Below are positions 1 through 7,487 of a stretch of DNA of 51,435 bases, piece after piece. The number at the start of each line of letters is the position of its first letter. Position 1 is the stretch's first letter. This stretch comes from Bacteroidaceae bacterium (GTDB taxonomy: Bacteria; Bacteroidota; Bacteroidia; Bacteroidales; Bacteroidaceae), in assembly GCA_024401055.1 (NCBI GenBank), contig JAKSLT010000009.1, positions 1-51,435 on the forward strand, written 5' to 3'. The notes under the pieces were generated by a model. That model saw nothing but the letters and a program-made list of their open reading frames with translations. It ran no database searches and was not told the DNA's origin. The position numbers and the translations under genes were made by a program.

Positions 1-128
1 AAGCCGTTGAAGTCGCCGTCGTTGCGGTAGATGTAGAAGGCCTCGCCGTTCACCAGCGTCTGCCCCGCCATCTGTATGCTGCAAGCCACTGCCAGCAGTA
101 TACCAAGAATATACCTCTTAGTTTTCAT
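1..128 (-). CDS. Secreted protein of unknown function, N-terminal fragment
   Basis: Only the first 42 codons are inside the window; the gene runs off the left edge. Translation from the ATG at 126-128 gives a signal peptide (MKTKRYILGILLAVACSIQ) followed by a segment containing GEAFYIYRNDGDFNGF. I have seen similar openings in large secreted Bacteroidales proteins of unknown function, so this is probably an exported protein. Its start codon overlaps the stop of the 157-residue gene upstream (ATGA at 125-128), so the two are probably co-transcribed and translationally coupled. No function can be given from this fragment. Confidence 0.75.
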   Translation of the reverse strand, partial: MKTKRYILGILLAVACSIQMAGQTLVNGEAFYIYRNDGDFNG

Positions 129-598
129 CGCTTCATAAATTTAAGGCTCTGGTCGCCCACCTTCACGACGTAGGTGCCGGCAGGGAGATTCTGGAGCGAG
201 AAATGAACATTGTTTCGGTTGCCTTCAGCCGTGCCGCTCTCCAGCAGGCGGCCGTTGAGGTCGTAGAGCTGTGCCGTGCCGTCGGGGGCGAGGCCATAGA
301 CATCGATGTCGTCGCCGTTCTGGCGGAAACCCGTGCCGTCGGGCAGGGGAGTCTCGATGCTTGTGTTCACACCCTCGTAGGTGTAGCGCAGGATGTTGGA
401 AAGCTGGTACTCCACGCGCACATTGTTCGTCGTGATGACGAGCAGTCCGTTCTCAAAAGTCGTGTGGGGCTCTTCGGCCAAATCGTAGAATACCTTCTGG
501 CCATTCTTCTGCCACACCACGAGCCGCGGGGCAGCCCACGTTCCGGTGCAGAACACAAGGCTCAGCACCAGCAGGAGGATAGTTCTTTTGGCTTTCAT
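125..598 (-). CDS. Small secreted protein with C-terminal sorting-type domain
   Basis: 157 residues with a clear signal peptide (about 1-22, ending TWAA). The middle is unremarkable. The C-terminal 50 residues contain AQLYDLNGRLLESG, LPAGTYVVKV and a final LKFMKR, the usual layout of a type IX secretion (Por) C-terminal sorting domain, or of the related Bacteroidales tag left on proteins that are not exported by T9SS. The bulk before the tag is only about 80 residues, so the protein may be an accessory to the larger secreted product encoded immediately downstream, with which it overlaps by 4 bp. A consensus promoter lies about 30 bp upstream. Function is not recognised. Confidence 0.8.
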   Translation of the reverse strand: MKAKRTILLLVLSLVFCTGTWAAPRLVVWQKNGQKVFYDLAEEPHTTFENGLLVITTNNVRVEYQLSNILRYTYEGVNTSIETPLPDGTGFRQNGDDIDVYGLAPDGTAQLYDLNGRLLESGTAEGNRNNVHFSLQNLPAGTYVVKVGDQSLKFMKR

Positions 599-627
599 AA
601 CAATTATGTATTAGAGGTTTACCGCCC

Positions 628-660
628 CAAAAATACATAAAAATCCCCGCCGCCACCAAA
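628..660 (-). promoter_or_regulatory. Bacteroidetes sigma-A promoter for the 157-residue gene
   Basis: Read on the minus strand, TTTG (657-660) is followed after 21 bp by TATTTTTG (628-635). This fits the Bacteroidetes consensus TTTG-N19-21-TAnnTTTG and lies just upstream of the start codon at 598. Confidence 0.7.
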
Positions 661-845
661 TTTTTTGTTCAAAAAGAGTCAAAACCTCACCTGTCTTCGC
701 TGATTTTGCAAACATGGCGTTGCAAATTAGCGCATAGCGTATTTCTCCAAAGCCCTGCCAGTCCTTACATATATTCATCGGAGTTACATTTGCTGCTACA
801 TCTCCTACATTGCTACATTTTAGGCGAAAGATTATTTTTTTTGTT

Positions 846-1039
846 GCTGTTGTGCCCCGTTGGGGCGGGACTTCACTGCTCCGATCACCAGGGGCGTTGC
901 CCCTGGCTGGGATGTTACGCCCCTTCGGGGCTTAACACCCAATGGCTCTTGCTGTTGTGCCCCGTTGGGGCGGGGACTTCACTGCTCCGATCACCAGGGG
1001 CGTTGCCCCTGGCTGGGATGTTACGCCCCTTCGGGGCTT
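846..1039. repeat. Two direct copies of an 88-bp GC-rich palindromic repeat
   Basis: Copies at 846-933 and 951-1039 are nearly identical (one inserted G in the second) and are set 105 bp apart. Each contains three small palindromes: CCCCGTTGGGG, CCAGGGGCGTTGCCCCTGG and GCCCCTTCGGGGC. Short open frames across them are by-products of the repeat and are not called as genes. Confidence 0.85.
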
Positions 1040-1207
1040 GCGTAAGCCCCTCCTTCTGACAACCTTTCAAATCTCCAGCATTTATACGGGATACACAAGA
1101 TTAGATTTTTTTTTGCCGGACACTCATAAAAGTCAATTATCGCTCTTGTAAATGTCACTATCCCCTACTTCCGTTTCGTCAGCACACGTGTGCAAACGGA
1201 TTTAATC

Positions 1208-1554
1208 CGGCCAAAGTAGGGCTTACGCACCAAATATATTGTTTTATTCAAGTTTTGCGGGTGTGCCTGGAAGGCACTACAGCCTCGCAGAGGCGGTCAG
1301 TAACCGGGTACGAAGTGCCCGGAATAACTGGCAGAGATGTGGCTGCCTGAAAGGCAGTACCTTGTCAGAAAGTACGCTGCATTTCCCAAGGTAGTGCCTT
1401 CCAGGCACGCATAGGGGAGATATGTTTATCCGGCAGCATCTCCTTCGTCGATGCAGCCGGTTACTAAGGTAGAGGCTTCCAGCCTCATCATGGGGCTAAT
1501 AATATGTTAATTGTATAAAACAACCTATTTGGTGCGTAAGCCCTGCGGCCAAAG
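1208..1554. mobile_element. MITE, 329 bp, with terminal inverted repeats and 9-bp target duplication
   Basis: The element spans 1217-1545. Its ends are inverted repeats of about 31 bp: the left begins TAGGGCTTACGCACCAAATA and the right, read inward, CAGGGCTTACGCACCAAATA. Both then have four variable bases and GTTTTAT. It is bracketed by a perfect 9-bp direct repeat CGGCCAAAG (1208-1216 and 1546-1554), the expected footprint of transposition. There is no transposase frame inside. The interior has several small palindromes of the form GCCTGnAAGGC, including an inverted pair GTGCCTGGAAGGCACTAC / GTAGTGCCTTCCAGGCAC near 1263 and 1391. It should be mobilised in trans by an IS with matching ends, not present in this window. 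A 9-bp duplication is common in IS4-like families, but the family is not identified. Confidence 0.88.
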
Positions 1555-1611
1555 GGCGCGGAATGCCCTGAAAGGAAAAGGGTGGAGGCGCTGTGGATTA
1601 CGGCGTATGGG

Positions 1612-1653
1612 AAGGCCCCCGCGATGAAAGCGTTCTTTCGTCGTGGGGGCCTT
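1612..1653. terminator. Hairpin terminator downstream of the DUF721 gene
   Basis: AAGGCCCCC at the left pairs with GGGGGCCTT at the right, with a partly paired loop. On the plus strand it is followed by TGTTTG; on the minus strand there is no long T run. It probably ends transcription of the minus-strand genes to the right. Confidence 0.55.
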
Positions 1654-1692
1654 TGTTTGCGGTGAGGCTCACAGGGTGGTGGGCTTCGTGTG

Positions 1693-2007
1693 TCAGTGGA
1701 GTGCGAGTGCGGTAATGACCTGTGCGTCCACGGCTTCGTTGAGGGCGGCGACGAGGGCGGGGGCCGTCATACGGAGTTGCTGGCGCAGGGCAGGGGAGGA
1801 GAGGGAGACGTGGAGCGTCTGGTTCTCGATGCGCAGGGCTGTGGTGGCAGCGGCTATGCGCGAGCCCACGGCGTCGCCGCAGTGGGCGGCGACGACCTCG
1901 GGCCACGCCTTGATGAGACGGTGCTCATTGAGTGGACTCTCCAGCCCGTTGGCACGCAGGAATTGCTGCACGAGCGAGGTGATGGGTTCTTCTTTGGTGC
2001 GTTGCAT
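1693..2007 (-). CDS. DUF721 domain protein (DciA-like)
   Basis: 104 residues, the usual length for Bacteroidetes members of the DUF721 family. The family pattern is visible: an N-terminal helix with LVQQFLRANGLESPLNE, then IKAWPEVVAAHCGDAVGSR, and a beta segment LRIENQTLHVSLSSPALRQQL. DUF721 is the fold of DciA, the loader of replicative helicase in many bacteria lacking DnaC. Whether the short Bacteroidetes version does this is not established here. It lies 77 bp downstream of the C69 dipeptidase on the same strand. The gap holds a small simple repeat. Confidence 0.82.
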   Translation of the reverse strand: MQRTKEEPITSLVQQFLRANGLESPLNEHRLIKAWPEVVAAHCGDAVGSRIAAATTALRIENQTLHVSLSSPALRQQLRMTAPALVAALNEAVDAQVITALALH

Positions 2008-2029
2008 AATAGGGAGCCCCTGATTCTGT

Positions 2030-2063
2030 CGATTGGAATCGATTGAATCGATTGGAATCGGGA
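2030..2063. repeat. Simple repeat of GATTGGAATC / GATTGAATC
   Basis: Three tandem degenerate units in the gap between the DUF721 gene and the C69 dipeptidase. It is low-complexity spacer sequence similar in style to other AT-rich simple repeats in this window. Confidence 0.6.
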
Positions 2064-2084
2064 AGAACCAATCGGGGGAGGAGG

Positions 2085-3854
2085 CTACTTCTGAAGGTAA
2101 TGCTTTCCTGTTTCTTCTATAATTTTCTTACGGTATTCCATGGGGTAGCCGGGGCGCTCGGGGGGTACGGCGAGGCCGTCGGGGGTCTTCTGGAAGGTGC
2201 CGCGGGCGTCTTCTTTCTTCACGGCCATGTCGTTGTACTTCACGATTATCTTCTCGCCGAGTTTCTTCCAGCGGGCGAGCATACCTTGGGCCTTGCGTAC
2301 GCCGTAGCCGGAGAGGAGGCGCCGGGCCTCGGTGTGGTGGCCTTCTTCGCAGAGGCGGACGGCCTTGGCTTCTATGTCGCTCTGGGCTTTGAGGAGGGCG
2401 TCCTCAATGGCGTCGCGCTCCTTCTGGAGCTCGGGGAATATGACGGAGTAGCGTGGATACACCATATTGGCCACCCAGTTCTCTACCCAGAAGGCGGACT
2501 TCCACGAGAAGGTGACGTCAGTGGCCGTGCCTTCGGCGTAACACTCGGGGATGCGGGTGGTCTGGCAGTAGATGGGCGTGTAGGCGCACATGTTGGGGTC
2601 GTCGTTGCCAATCCAGATGACGCCGCCCACGGCATTGGGCATCGTGCCGCGCAGCTGGGCGATGTAGGTCATTGCCGTCTGCTGCGTGGAGATGGGGCGC
2701 TCGTTGAAATACTTCTGTCCGTCGGGGCCGTCGAAGGTGAGGGGCGTGGGACGGTAGGGCATTTCCCACGGGCCCTGGCCGAGGTCCTTCTGCACGTCGA
2801 AGGGGGTGCCTTCGTAGTGGTCGCGCATGGACATCATCACGTCGTGGAGCGAAAGTTTCTGGCGCGGCACGAACCACAGGGGCATCACCTCGGGGTTCTC
2901 CTGGCAGTGGAGGCCGTCGACGAAGGGGAGGTAGCGGTCCATACCGTCCACCCACTTGTTGAAGAAGCTCCATGCGCGGGCATCGCAGAAGCGCTGGCTG
3001 CTCAAGTCGGCTGGCGAATAGGCTGCGGAGAAGGAGAAGTCGGCGTCCTTGCCGGAGAAGAAGCCTTTCTCGCGGGCGAAGGCGATGACGTCCTTGCTGC
3101 AGATGACGTTCTGCTTGTCCTTCATGTTGAACTTATGGATGCGGCTCTGGTTGGCGTGGCAGCAGATGGCATCGTCGGGGATGCGCTGGGCCACCCATAC
3201 GGCACCTTTGCGGCCGGGGCCCTTGCCTATCATCTCCATCACCCATACTTCGTTGGGGTCGGCAATGGAGAAGGACTCGCCCTCGGAGGCGTAGCCGTAT
3301 TCGGCCACGAGGTCGGTCATCACCTTGATGGCCTCGCGTGCCGTCTTGGCGCGTTGCAGGGCGAGGTGCATGAGGCTGACGTAGTCTATCTTGCCGGTGA
3401 GGGTGTCGGCGAGTTCGAGGCGGCCACCGAAGGTCGTCTCCATAATGGCGAGCTGGTGCTCGTTGATGTAGCCGACGACCTGATAGGTGTGGGCCACTTC
3501 GGGAATGTCGCCGTAGTAGTGGTTGGCGTCGCCGTCGAATATCTTGCGCACGGCACCGGCGGGATGGTCGGCGGCGGGGAGATACACGAGGTGGCCGTAC
3601 ATACCGTAGGAATCCTGATTGTACGTAATCATTGTACTGCCGTCGGCGGAGGCGTTCTTACCGATGAGGAAGTTGGTGCACGCCAATGACGGAGCGAGGG
3701 AAAGGAGGGTGAAGAGAAGAACAGCCTCTCCCCGACGAAGCTGCCTGTGGCACTTCGTCACCCCTCCCCTGTTGCTTTTGGCGACGGCCAAAATGCCGAG
3801 GGGGAGAATACCCTGAATCCTTGAAATAAAGGAGGAAAAAGAGAATAAGGACAT
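2085..3854 (-). CDS. C69 family dipeptidase
   Basis: Secreted or periplasmic N-terminal-nucleophile dipeptidase. The mature protein begins at Cys59 in CTNFLIGKNASADGS, the family hallmark: the cysteine freed by signal cleavage is the catalytic nucleophile. The rest matches the family (TYNQDS, a long PepD-like body, and a C-terminal helical region with KKEDARG). Length from the ATG is 589. The segment before the hydrophobic core is unusual. Residues about 13-46 are encoded by one copy of the two-hairpin repeat (3722-3812), giving a long basic n-region (KSNRGGVTKCHRQLRRGE) before AVLLFTLLSLAPSLA. An in-frame GTG inside the repeat (3759-3761) would give a normal 27-residue signal peptide, so the true start may be there. 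Upstream on the same strand is nadC. Confidence 0.88.
   Translation of the reverse strand: MSLFSFSSFISRIQGILPLGILAVAKSNRGGVTKCHRQLRRGEAVLLFTLLSLAPSLACTNFLIGKNASADGSTMITYNQDSYGMYGHLVYLPAADHPAGAVRKIFDGDANHYYGDIPEVAHTYQVVGYINEHQLAIMETTFGGRLELADTLTGKIDYVSLMHLALQRAKTAREAIKVMTDLVAEYGYASEGESFSIADPNEVWVMEMIGKGPGRKGAVWVAQRIPDDAICCHANQSRIHKFNMKDKQNVICSKDVIAFAREKGFFSGKDADFSFSAAYSPADLSSQRFCDARAWSFFNKWVDGMDRYLPFVDGLHCQENPEVMPLWFVPRQKLSLHDVMMSMRDHYEGTPFDVQKDLGQGPWEMPYRPTPLTFDGPDGQKYFNERPISTQQTAMTYIAQLRGTMPNAVGGVIWIGNDDPNMCAYTPIYCQTTRIPECYAEGTATDVTFSWKSAFWVENWVANMVYPRYSVIFPELQKERDAIEDALLKAQSDIEAKAVRLCEEGHHTEARRLLSGYGVRKAQGMLARWKKLGEKIIVKYNDMAVKKEDARGTFQKTPDGLAVPPERPGYPMEYRKKIIEETGKHYLQK
3722..3812 (-). repeat. 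Two-hairpin repeat copy, inside the C69 dipeptidase 5' end
   Basis: The first stem is a perfect GACGAAG (3734-3740) / CTTCGTC (3753-3759) around the conserved CTGCCTGTGGCA. The second, C-rich/G-rich arm is longer than usual because it carries an extra GTTGCTTTTGGCGACGGCCA segment. It is translated in frame on the minus strand as part of the dipeptidase leader. Confidence 0.85.
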
Positions 3855-3892
3855 ACTATATAATATCTAATAATGTGTAATATGCAAAAGTA

Positions 3893-3957
3893 TTTTCCCC
3901 CTCCCTAACAGGGGAGGGGTGGCGCGGTGCGTTAGCAGCCGCGACGGGGAGAGGCTA
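3893..3957 (+). repeat. Two-hairpin repeat copy between nadC and the C69 dipeptidase
   Basis: It contains CCCTCCCTAACAGGGGAGGG, then GGCGCGG / CCGCGAC around TGCGTTAGCAG, and ends ACGGGGAGAGGC. It abuts the nadC stop codon (3955-3957). Confidence 0.85.
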
Positions 3958-4809
3958 ATTCACGGCCTTGAAACTCAAGTCCAGCCCCTTGACGCTGTGG
4001 GTGAGGGCGCCGAAGGAGATGAAATCGACGCCGGCCTTAGCGTAGGGAATCATCGTGTCGAAGGTTATGCCGCCGCTGGATTCCGTTTCGCACTGGCCGT
4101 TCACCATCTCGACGGCGCGGGCGGTGTCTTCGGGCGTGAAGTTGTCGAACATAATGCGGTCGGGGTGCTCGGCGAGAGCCTCCTCCAGTTCCTGGAAGTT
4201 GCGCACCTCAATCTCAATCTTGAGGTCCTTGCCCTGTGCCTTGCAGTATTCCTTGGCGCGGGTGATGGCGTTGTGGATGCCGCCGCAGAAATCGACGTGG
4301 TTGTCCTTGAGCAGAATCATATCGAAGAGACCTATGCGGTGGTTCGTGCCGCCGCCTATCTTCACGGCCTCTTTCTCCAACATACGCATGCCGGGCGTGG
4401 TCTTGCGGGTGTCGAGCACGCGGGTCTTCGTGCCGGCATCGATGAGGGCCTGCTGATACTTGTGCGTCATGGTGGCGATGCCGCTCATGCGCTGCACGAT
4501 GTTGAGCATGAGGCGCTCTGTCTGGAGGAGAGAGCGCACACGGCCGCGGACAATCATCACGATGTCGCCGGGCTGGATGGCGTCGCCGTCGTTGAGGAAC
4601 TGCTCAATGACGAGTTCGGGGTCGAAGCGGTGGAATACCTCACGGGCTATGCGCACGCCGGCCAGTATGCCGGGTTGTTTTACGAGCAACTTCTGGGCAC
4701 CCATCGCGTCGGCGGGGATGCTGCAGAGGGTGGTGTGGTCGCCGTCGCCGATATCCTCGGAGAAGGCCAGGTCAATGAGTTTGTCGTTGAGTTCGTCTAC
4801 TGTGTACAT
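3955..4809 (-). CDS. nadC: Nicotinate-nucleotide pyrophosphorylase (carboxylating)
   Basis: Quinolinate phosphoribosyltransferase of de novo NAD synthesis: quinolinate + PRPP gives nicotinate mononucleotide + CO2 + PPi. 284 residues from MYTVDELND, the normal size. Family blocks seen: EDIGDGDHTT, VRGRVRSLLQTERLMLNIVQRMSGIAT, VLDTRKTTPGMRMLEKEAVKIGGGTNHR, LKDNHV, IEIEVRN and SGGI. A longer frame runs upstream to about 5061, but it begins outside homology. The part from 4893 is coded by a fragment of the two-hairpin repeat and an AAAAGTT simple repeat, and a -7 promoter box at 4909-4916 would lie inside it, so the start at 4809 is preferred. Confidence 0.95.
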   Translation of the reverse strand: MYTVDELNDKLIDLAFSEDIGDGDHTTLCSIPADAMGAQKLLVKQPGILAGVRIAREVFHRFDPELVIEQFLNDGDAIQPGDIVMIVRGRVRSLLQTERLMLNIVQRMSGIATMTHKYQQALIDAGTKTRVLDTRKTTPGMRMLEKEAVKIGGGTNHRIGLFDMILLKDNHVDFCGGIHNAITRAKEYCKAQGKDLKIEIEVRNFQELEEALAEHPDRIMFDNFTPEDTARAVEMVNGQCETESSGGITFDTMIPYAKAGVDFISFGALTHSVKGLDLSFKAVN

Positions 4810-4823
4810 GATATTGGGAGGAG

Positions 4824-4890
4824 TTAAAAAGTTAAAAGTTAAAAGAGAAAAGTTGGGAATGGGGAGGCCCGCGACGGGGAGAGGCTGTGT
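4824..4890. repeat. AAAAGTT simple repeat and a partial two-hairpin repeat
   Basis: 4824-4856 is a run of GTTAAAAG units. 4858-4887 is a truncated copy of the two-hairpin repeat (CCCGCGACGGGGAGAGGC). Both lie in the nadC leader. Confidence 0.65.
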
Positions 4891-4908
4891 CATGGTGTAT
4901 AATTGTTG

Positions 4909-4916
4909 CAAAGATA
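4909..4916 (-). promoter_or_regulatory. -7 box of the nadC promoter
   Basis: TATCTTTG on the minus strand, matching the Bacteroidetes TAnnTTTG element about 100 bp before the nadC start. No well-spaced -33 TTTG was seen. Confidence 0.55.
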
Positions 4917-5023
4917 CGCATTTATCCTGATACTTGCCACATTGCCTTGTCAAAAAGTGCGAGCAAAAAGGTGAAAACGTGCGATTTTTGCTATTTACTG
5001 CCCCGCTAAAGAGCAGAATGTCG

Positions 5024-5031
5024 TATTTTTG
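5024..5031 (+). promoter_or_regulatory. -7 box upstream of the winged-helix gene
   Basis: TATTTTTG followed by C, about 45 bp before the ATG at 5077. The upstream TTTG is too far away for the consensus spacing, so only the -7 element is claimed. Confidence 0.55.
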
Positions 5032-5076
5032 CACTCGTCGCAAGACACAACATTTATTCACTAAACATTAACAGTT

Positions 5077-5280
5077 ATGTTGACAACGAAAGCCGGCGAA
5101 CTGGCCGGAGCAATCTGGGTAGCCCTCAGCGAGCAGGGCACTCTCACTGGTAAAGAACTGAAGAAAGCAGCAAAGATCAAGAGCGACAAGGACCTTTATC
5201 TGGGTCTCGGTTGGCTTCTCCGCGAGGATAAGGTCTATACTGCCGAAGTAGAAAAAGACATCACCGTTTCTCTGAAGTAA
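5077..5280 (+). CDS. Small winged helix-turn-helix protein (DUF2582 family)
   Basis: 67 residues. The whole protein fits the short winged-HTH domain common in Bacteroidetes, with AGELAGAIWVALSEQG, a recognition-helix region TGKELKKAAKIKSDKDLYLGLGWLLRED and a wing KVYTAEVEKDITVSLK. It is presumed to bind DNA or act as a small structural regulator; no target is visible. It has its own -7 box and a strong intrinsic terminator just after the stop, so it is probably a monocistronic, well-expressed gene. Confidence 0.85.
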   Translation: MLTTKAGELAGAIWVALSEQGTLTGKELKKAAKIKSDKDLYLGLGWLLREDKVYTAEVEKDITVSLK

Positions 5281-5298
5281 TTTCACCGGTGAAAGAAG

Positions 5299-5333
5299 GC
5301 CTCCTCCCCTTCCCGGGAGGAGGCTGTTTTTTT
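5299..5333 (+). terminator. Intrinsic terminator of the winged-helix gene
   Basis: A perfect 10-bp stem, GCCTCCTCCC (5299-5308) with GGGAGGAGGC (5315-5324), a 6-nt loop, and then TG followed by seven T. Confidence 0.92.
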
Positions 5334-5401
5334 AGTTGACACACATTTCCTTTTAATTCTCAATACTCCCCCTCATCTCCTCCTTAATATCCTAATGAGG
5401 T

Positions 5402-5466
5402 ATTTTCCCCTCCCTATGGGGGAGGGGTGGCGCGGTGCCGCAGGCAGCCGCGGCGGGGTGGGGCTT
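5402..5466 (+). repeat. Two-hairpin repeat copy upstream of hemW
   Basis: CCCTCCCTATGGGGGAGGGG, then GGCGCGG / CCGCGGC around TGCCGCAGGCAG. It ends 9 bp before the preferred hemW start and is in frame with it, but is not thought to be translated. Confidence 0.85.
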
Positions 5467-5474
5467 TTATATAC

Positions 5475-6584
5475 ATGACTTCCCTCTACATTCACGTGCC
5501 TTTCTGCCAGCGGCGGTGCGCCTACTGCGGATTTTACAGCACCACGCACACCGAACTGCAGGACGCCTACGTCGCTGCCCTCCTTCGTGAGATGGCGGCG
5601 CGGCCTTGTGCTGACGAAATCGGCACCGTGTATCTCGGTGGCGGCACGCCCTCGCAGTTGGGTGAGGAGCGGCTCGGGCGCATCCTCTCACGTGCGCGCG
5701 TATATTATAATATATGTGCGAACGCAGAAGTTACGGTGGAAGTAAATCCCGACGACGTCACGCCGAGCCTCGTTTCCGCCTTGCGTGAAGCGGGCGTGAA
5801 CCGCGTGAGTATGGGCATCCAGTCGTTTGACGACGGGGAGTTGCTGGCCGTGGGCCGCCGCCATACGGCCGAAGAGGCTTGCCGTGCCGTGGAGACCTTA
5901 TCCCGCGGCGGCATAGGCAATATCAGCATCGATTTGATGTACGGCCTGCCGGGCCAGACGCTGGAAAGTTTCGCCCGCAGCATAGACGCCGGCCTGCGCC
6001 TTCCCGTGCAGCATATTTCAAGCTACGCCCTAAGCGTAGAGGCCGGCACTCCCCTCCACGCCCGTCTCCGGAACGGCACATTCACGGAGACTTCCGACGA
6101 AGAACTGCTGGCTATGTTCACGCTTCTGCGTGAGCGCCTTATCTCGTCCGGCCTTGAACATTACGAAATCAGCAATTTCGCCCGCCCGGGCTACGCTTCG
6201 CGCCATAATTCCTCCTATTGGGACGGCACGCCCTACCTCGGTCTCGGCCCCGGCGCCCATAGCTACGACGGCCACGCCCTGCGCCGTGCCAACGCCCCCG
6301 ACCTGCGGGCCTATATCGCCGCCCCCGATGATGCGCCCCACTCCTTGGAGCACCTCACCCCCGACGCGCTCTACGACGAACTCGTCTTCACGCGGCTCCG
6401 CACCCGTCGCGGTCTTTCGGTGGCCGAAGTGCCTGCCGACCGCCGCGAATATCTCCTGCGTATGGCCGCCCCCCATATCGCCGCCGGCCGCCTGTCGCTG
6501 ACGGATGATGTCCTGCGCCTCACGCCCGCGGCACTCTTCATCAGCGACGGCGTGATGAGCGACTTGATGGCGGAGGAAGATTAG
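5475..6584 (+). CDS. hemW: Heme chaperone HemW / radical SAM coproporphyrinogen III oxidase-like
   Basis: 369 residues from ATG 5475 (MTSLYIHVPFCQRRC). The radical-SAM cluster motif is Cys11-x3-Cys15-x2-Cys18 in HVPFCQRRCAYCGF. HemN/HemW family blocks follow: YLGGGTPSQL, VTVEVNPDDV, GVNRVSMGIQSF, ISIDLMYGLPGQT, HYEISNFARPG and LGLGPGAHSY. HemW binds heme and delivers it to acceptor proteins; the short form without the HemN N-terminal extension is normally HemW, not an oxidase. Another in-frame ATG upstream at 5427 would add a repeat-encoded MARCRRQPRRGG segment with no homology, so it is not used. Confidence 0.92.
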   Translation: MTSLYIHVPFCQRRCAYCGFYSTTHTELQDAYVAALLREMAARPCADEIGTVYLGGGTPSQLGEERLGRILSRARVYYNICANAEVTVEVNPDDVTPSLVSALREAGVNRVSMGIQSFDDGELLAVGRRHTAEEACRAVETLSRGGIGNISIDLMYGLPGQTLESFARSIDAGLRLPVQHISSYALSVEAGTPLHARLRNGTFTETSDEELLAMFTLLRERLISSGLEHYEISNFARPGYASRHNSSYWDGTPYLGLGPGAHSYDGHALRRANAPDLRAYIAAPDDAPHSLEHLTPDALYDELVFTRLRTRRGLSVAEVPADRREYLLRMAAPHIAAGRLSLTDDVLRLTPAALFISDGVMSDLMAEED

Positions 6585-6657
6585 CGCAGCGCAGCTATGC
6601 TTGCATAATAAACCCAGCAATGTCCGTTTTCGGCCGGCTTGCCCGACGCGACATAAG

Positions 6658-6687
6658 AAGCCCCGTTTCCGAGAGGAGACGGGGCTT
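6658..6687. terminator. Hairpin between hemW and the convergent lipoprotein gene
   Basis: AAGCCCCGT (6658-6666) pairs with ACGGGGCTT (6679-6687). It lies between converging genes and could serve both strands. Neither side has a strong T run. Confidence 0.6.
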
Positions 6688-6728
6688 ATGTGTATTAAAG
6701 TCTGGCTTCGCGTTTTACCTACGAAGGA

Positions 6729-7169
6729 TTATTGCGGCTCGCCATTCTTTGCTATTTCAATCATTATTTTAAATATGGCATACACTTCGCCGTAGGTTCT
6801 GCCCTCAAATTGGTCTGTGACATCCATAGTGATGGTACGTCCATTGAGTTCAGCGTCATCTCCTTCTGCCTTAATTTCTTCATAAGCAATCTTAGCGAGT
6901 TTTTCGCTGGCGTATGTGGCTTTGGCAATGACTTTTGTCACCATTCCTGTCTTTTCATCAAAGCGCGCATTGATGACCTCTACAACATCTTCGTCGCTCA
7001 GCGTGATTTCAAGTTCAGTAGGAGTTTCCTTCGTGAATCTCGGCTCCACCTTGCCGTTGATGAGTTCTTCGAGATTGTTGATGTCTTCTTCGTCGTCACC
7101 ACAGGCGGTGAAAGTGAAGGTCATTGCTGAAAAAGCGAACAGCAGAGCAAAGAATTTTGTCAGTTTCAT
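6729..7169 (-). CDS. Lipoprotein of unknown function
   Basis: 146 residues with a signal peptide and the lipobox-like FTACGDDEED, so Cys23 should be lipidated. The acidic residues right after the cysteine resemble the surface-export signals known in Bacteroidetes lipoproteins, so the mature protein may face outward; this is inference. The remainder is acidic and predicted mixed alpha/beta, with no recognised domain. Its lower GC content and codon use (AAG/GAA-rich) differ from the neighbouring housekeeping genes. Confidence 0.78.
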   Translation of the reverse strand: MKLTKFFALLFAFSAMTFTFTACGDDEEDINNLEELINGKVEPRFTKETPTELEITLSDEDVVEVINARFDEKTGMVTKVIAKATYASEKLAKIAYEEIKAEGDDAELNGRTITMDVTDQFEGRTYGEVYAIFKIMIEIAKNGEPQ

Positions 7170-7242
7170 TTTTTTTGATATTAAGAGTTAAACAATAAGT
7201 GTGCGGTTTATTTTGGGAGACGATATACAATTTGGCACAATA

Positions 7243-7452
7243 TATTTTTATTTATCAAGAATTAAAGAATTAAGGAATTTTTTCGCAGTGTTCTAATAAT
7301 GAATTTTTAGGAATTACGCAGTGCTGGGCACTGCTGAATTGTTGTCCGCAGGAATTCTGCTGCATCAAGCAGCTAATTCAAAAGAATTCCAGACAGAAGA
7401 CTGACGGAGTAATTCTTTATTTCTGTAATTCTTGATAAAAATAAAAGACAGG
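7243..7452. repeat. AT-rich element with imperfect terminal inverted repeats
   Basis: The left end TTTTATTTATCAAGAATTA continues into AAGAATTAAGGAATT. The right end, read inward, is TTTTATTTTTATCAAGAATTA followed by CAGAAATAAAGAATT. The interior has an inverted GGAATTC/GAATTCC pair and GCAGTGCTGGGCACTGC. The layout suggests a small non-autonomous element filling this 318-bp gap, but I see no clear target duplication. Confidence 0.5.
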
Positions 7453-7487
7453 TAGGTTTGTGCCCAAAAGCATATCATTGCCTTATT

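Noticed and set aside
706..1059. Small protein genes across the twin GC-rich repeats
   Set aside because: The open frames follow the repeat in several phases and have no start-region signal.
2043..3689. 548-codon open frame on the plus strand
   Set aside because: It is antisense to the C69 dipeptidase, which has clear family motifs; the frame is a by-product of high GC codon use.
4810..5061. Upstream extension of nadC to a 368-residue protein
   Set aside because: It crosses a promoter box and is coded by repeat and simple-repeat DNA; the family start is at 4809.
5427..5474. Earlier ATG for hemW
   Set aside because: The added residues are repeat-encoded and the ATG at 5475 gives the normal HemW N-terminus.
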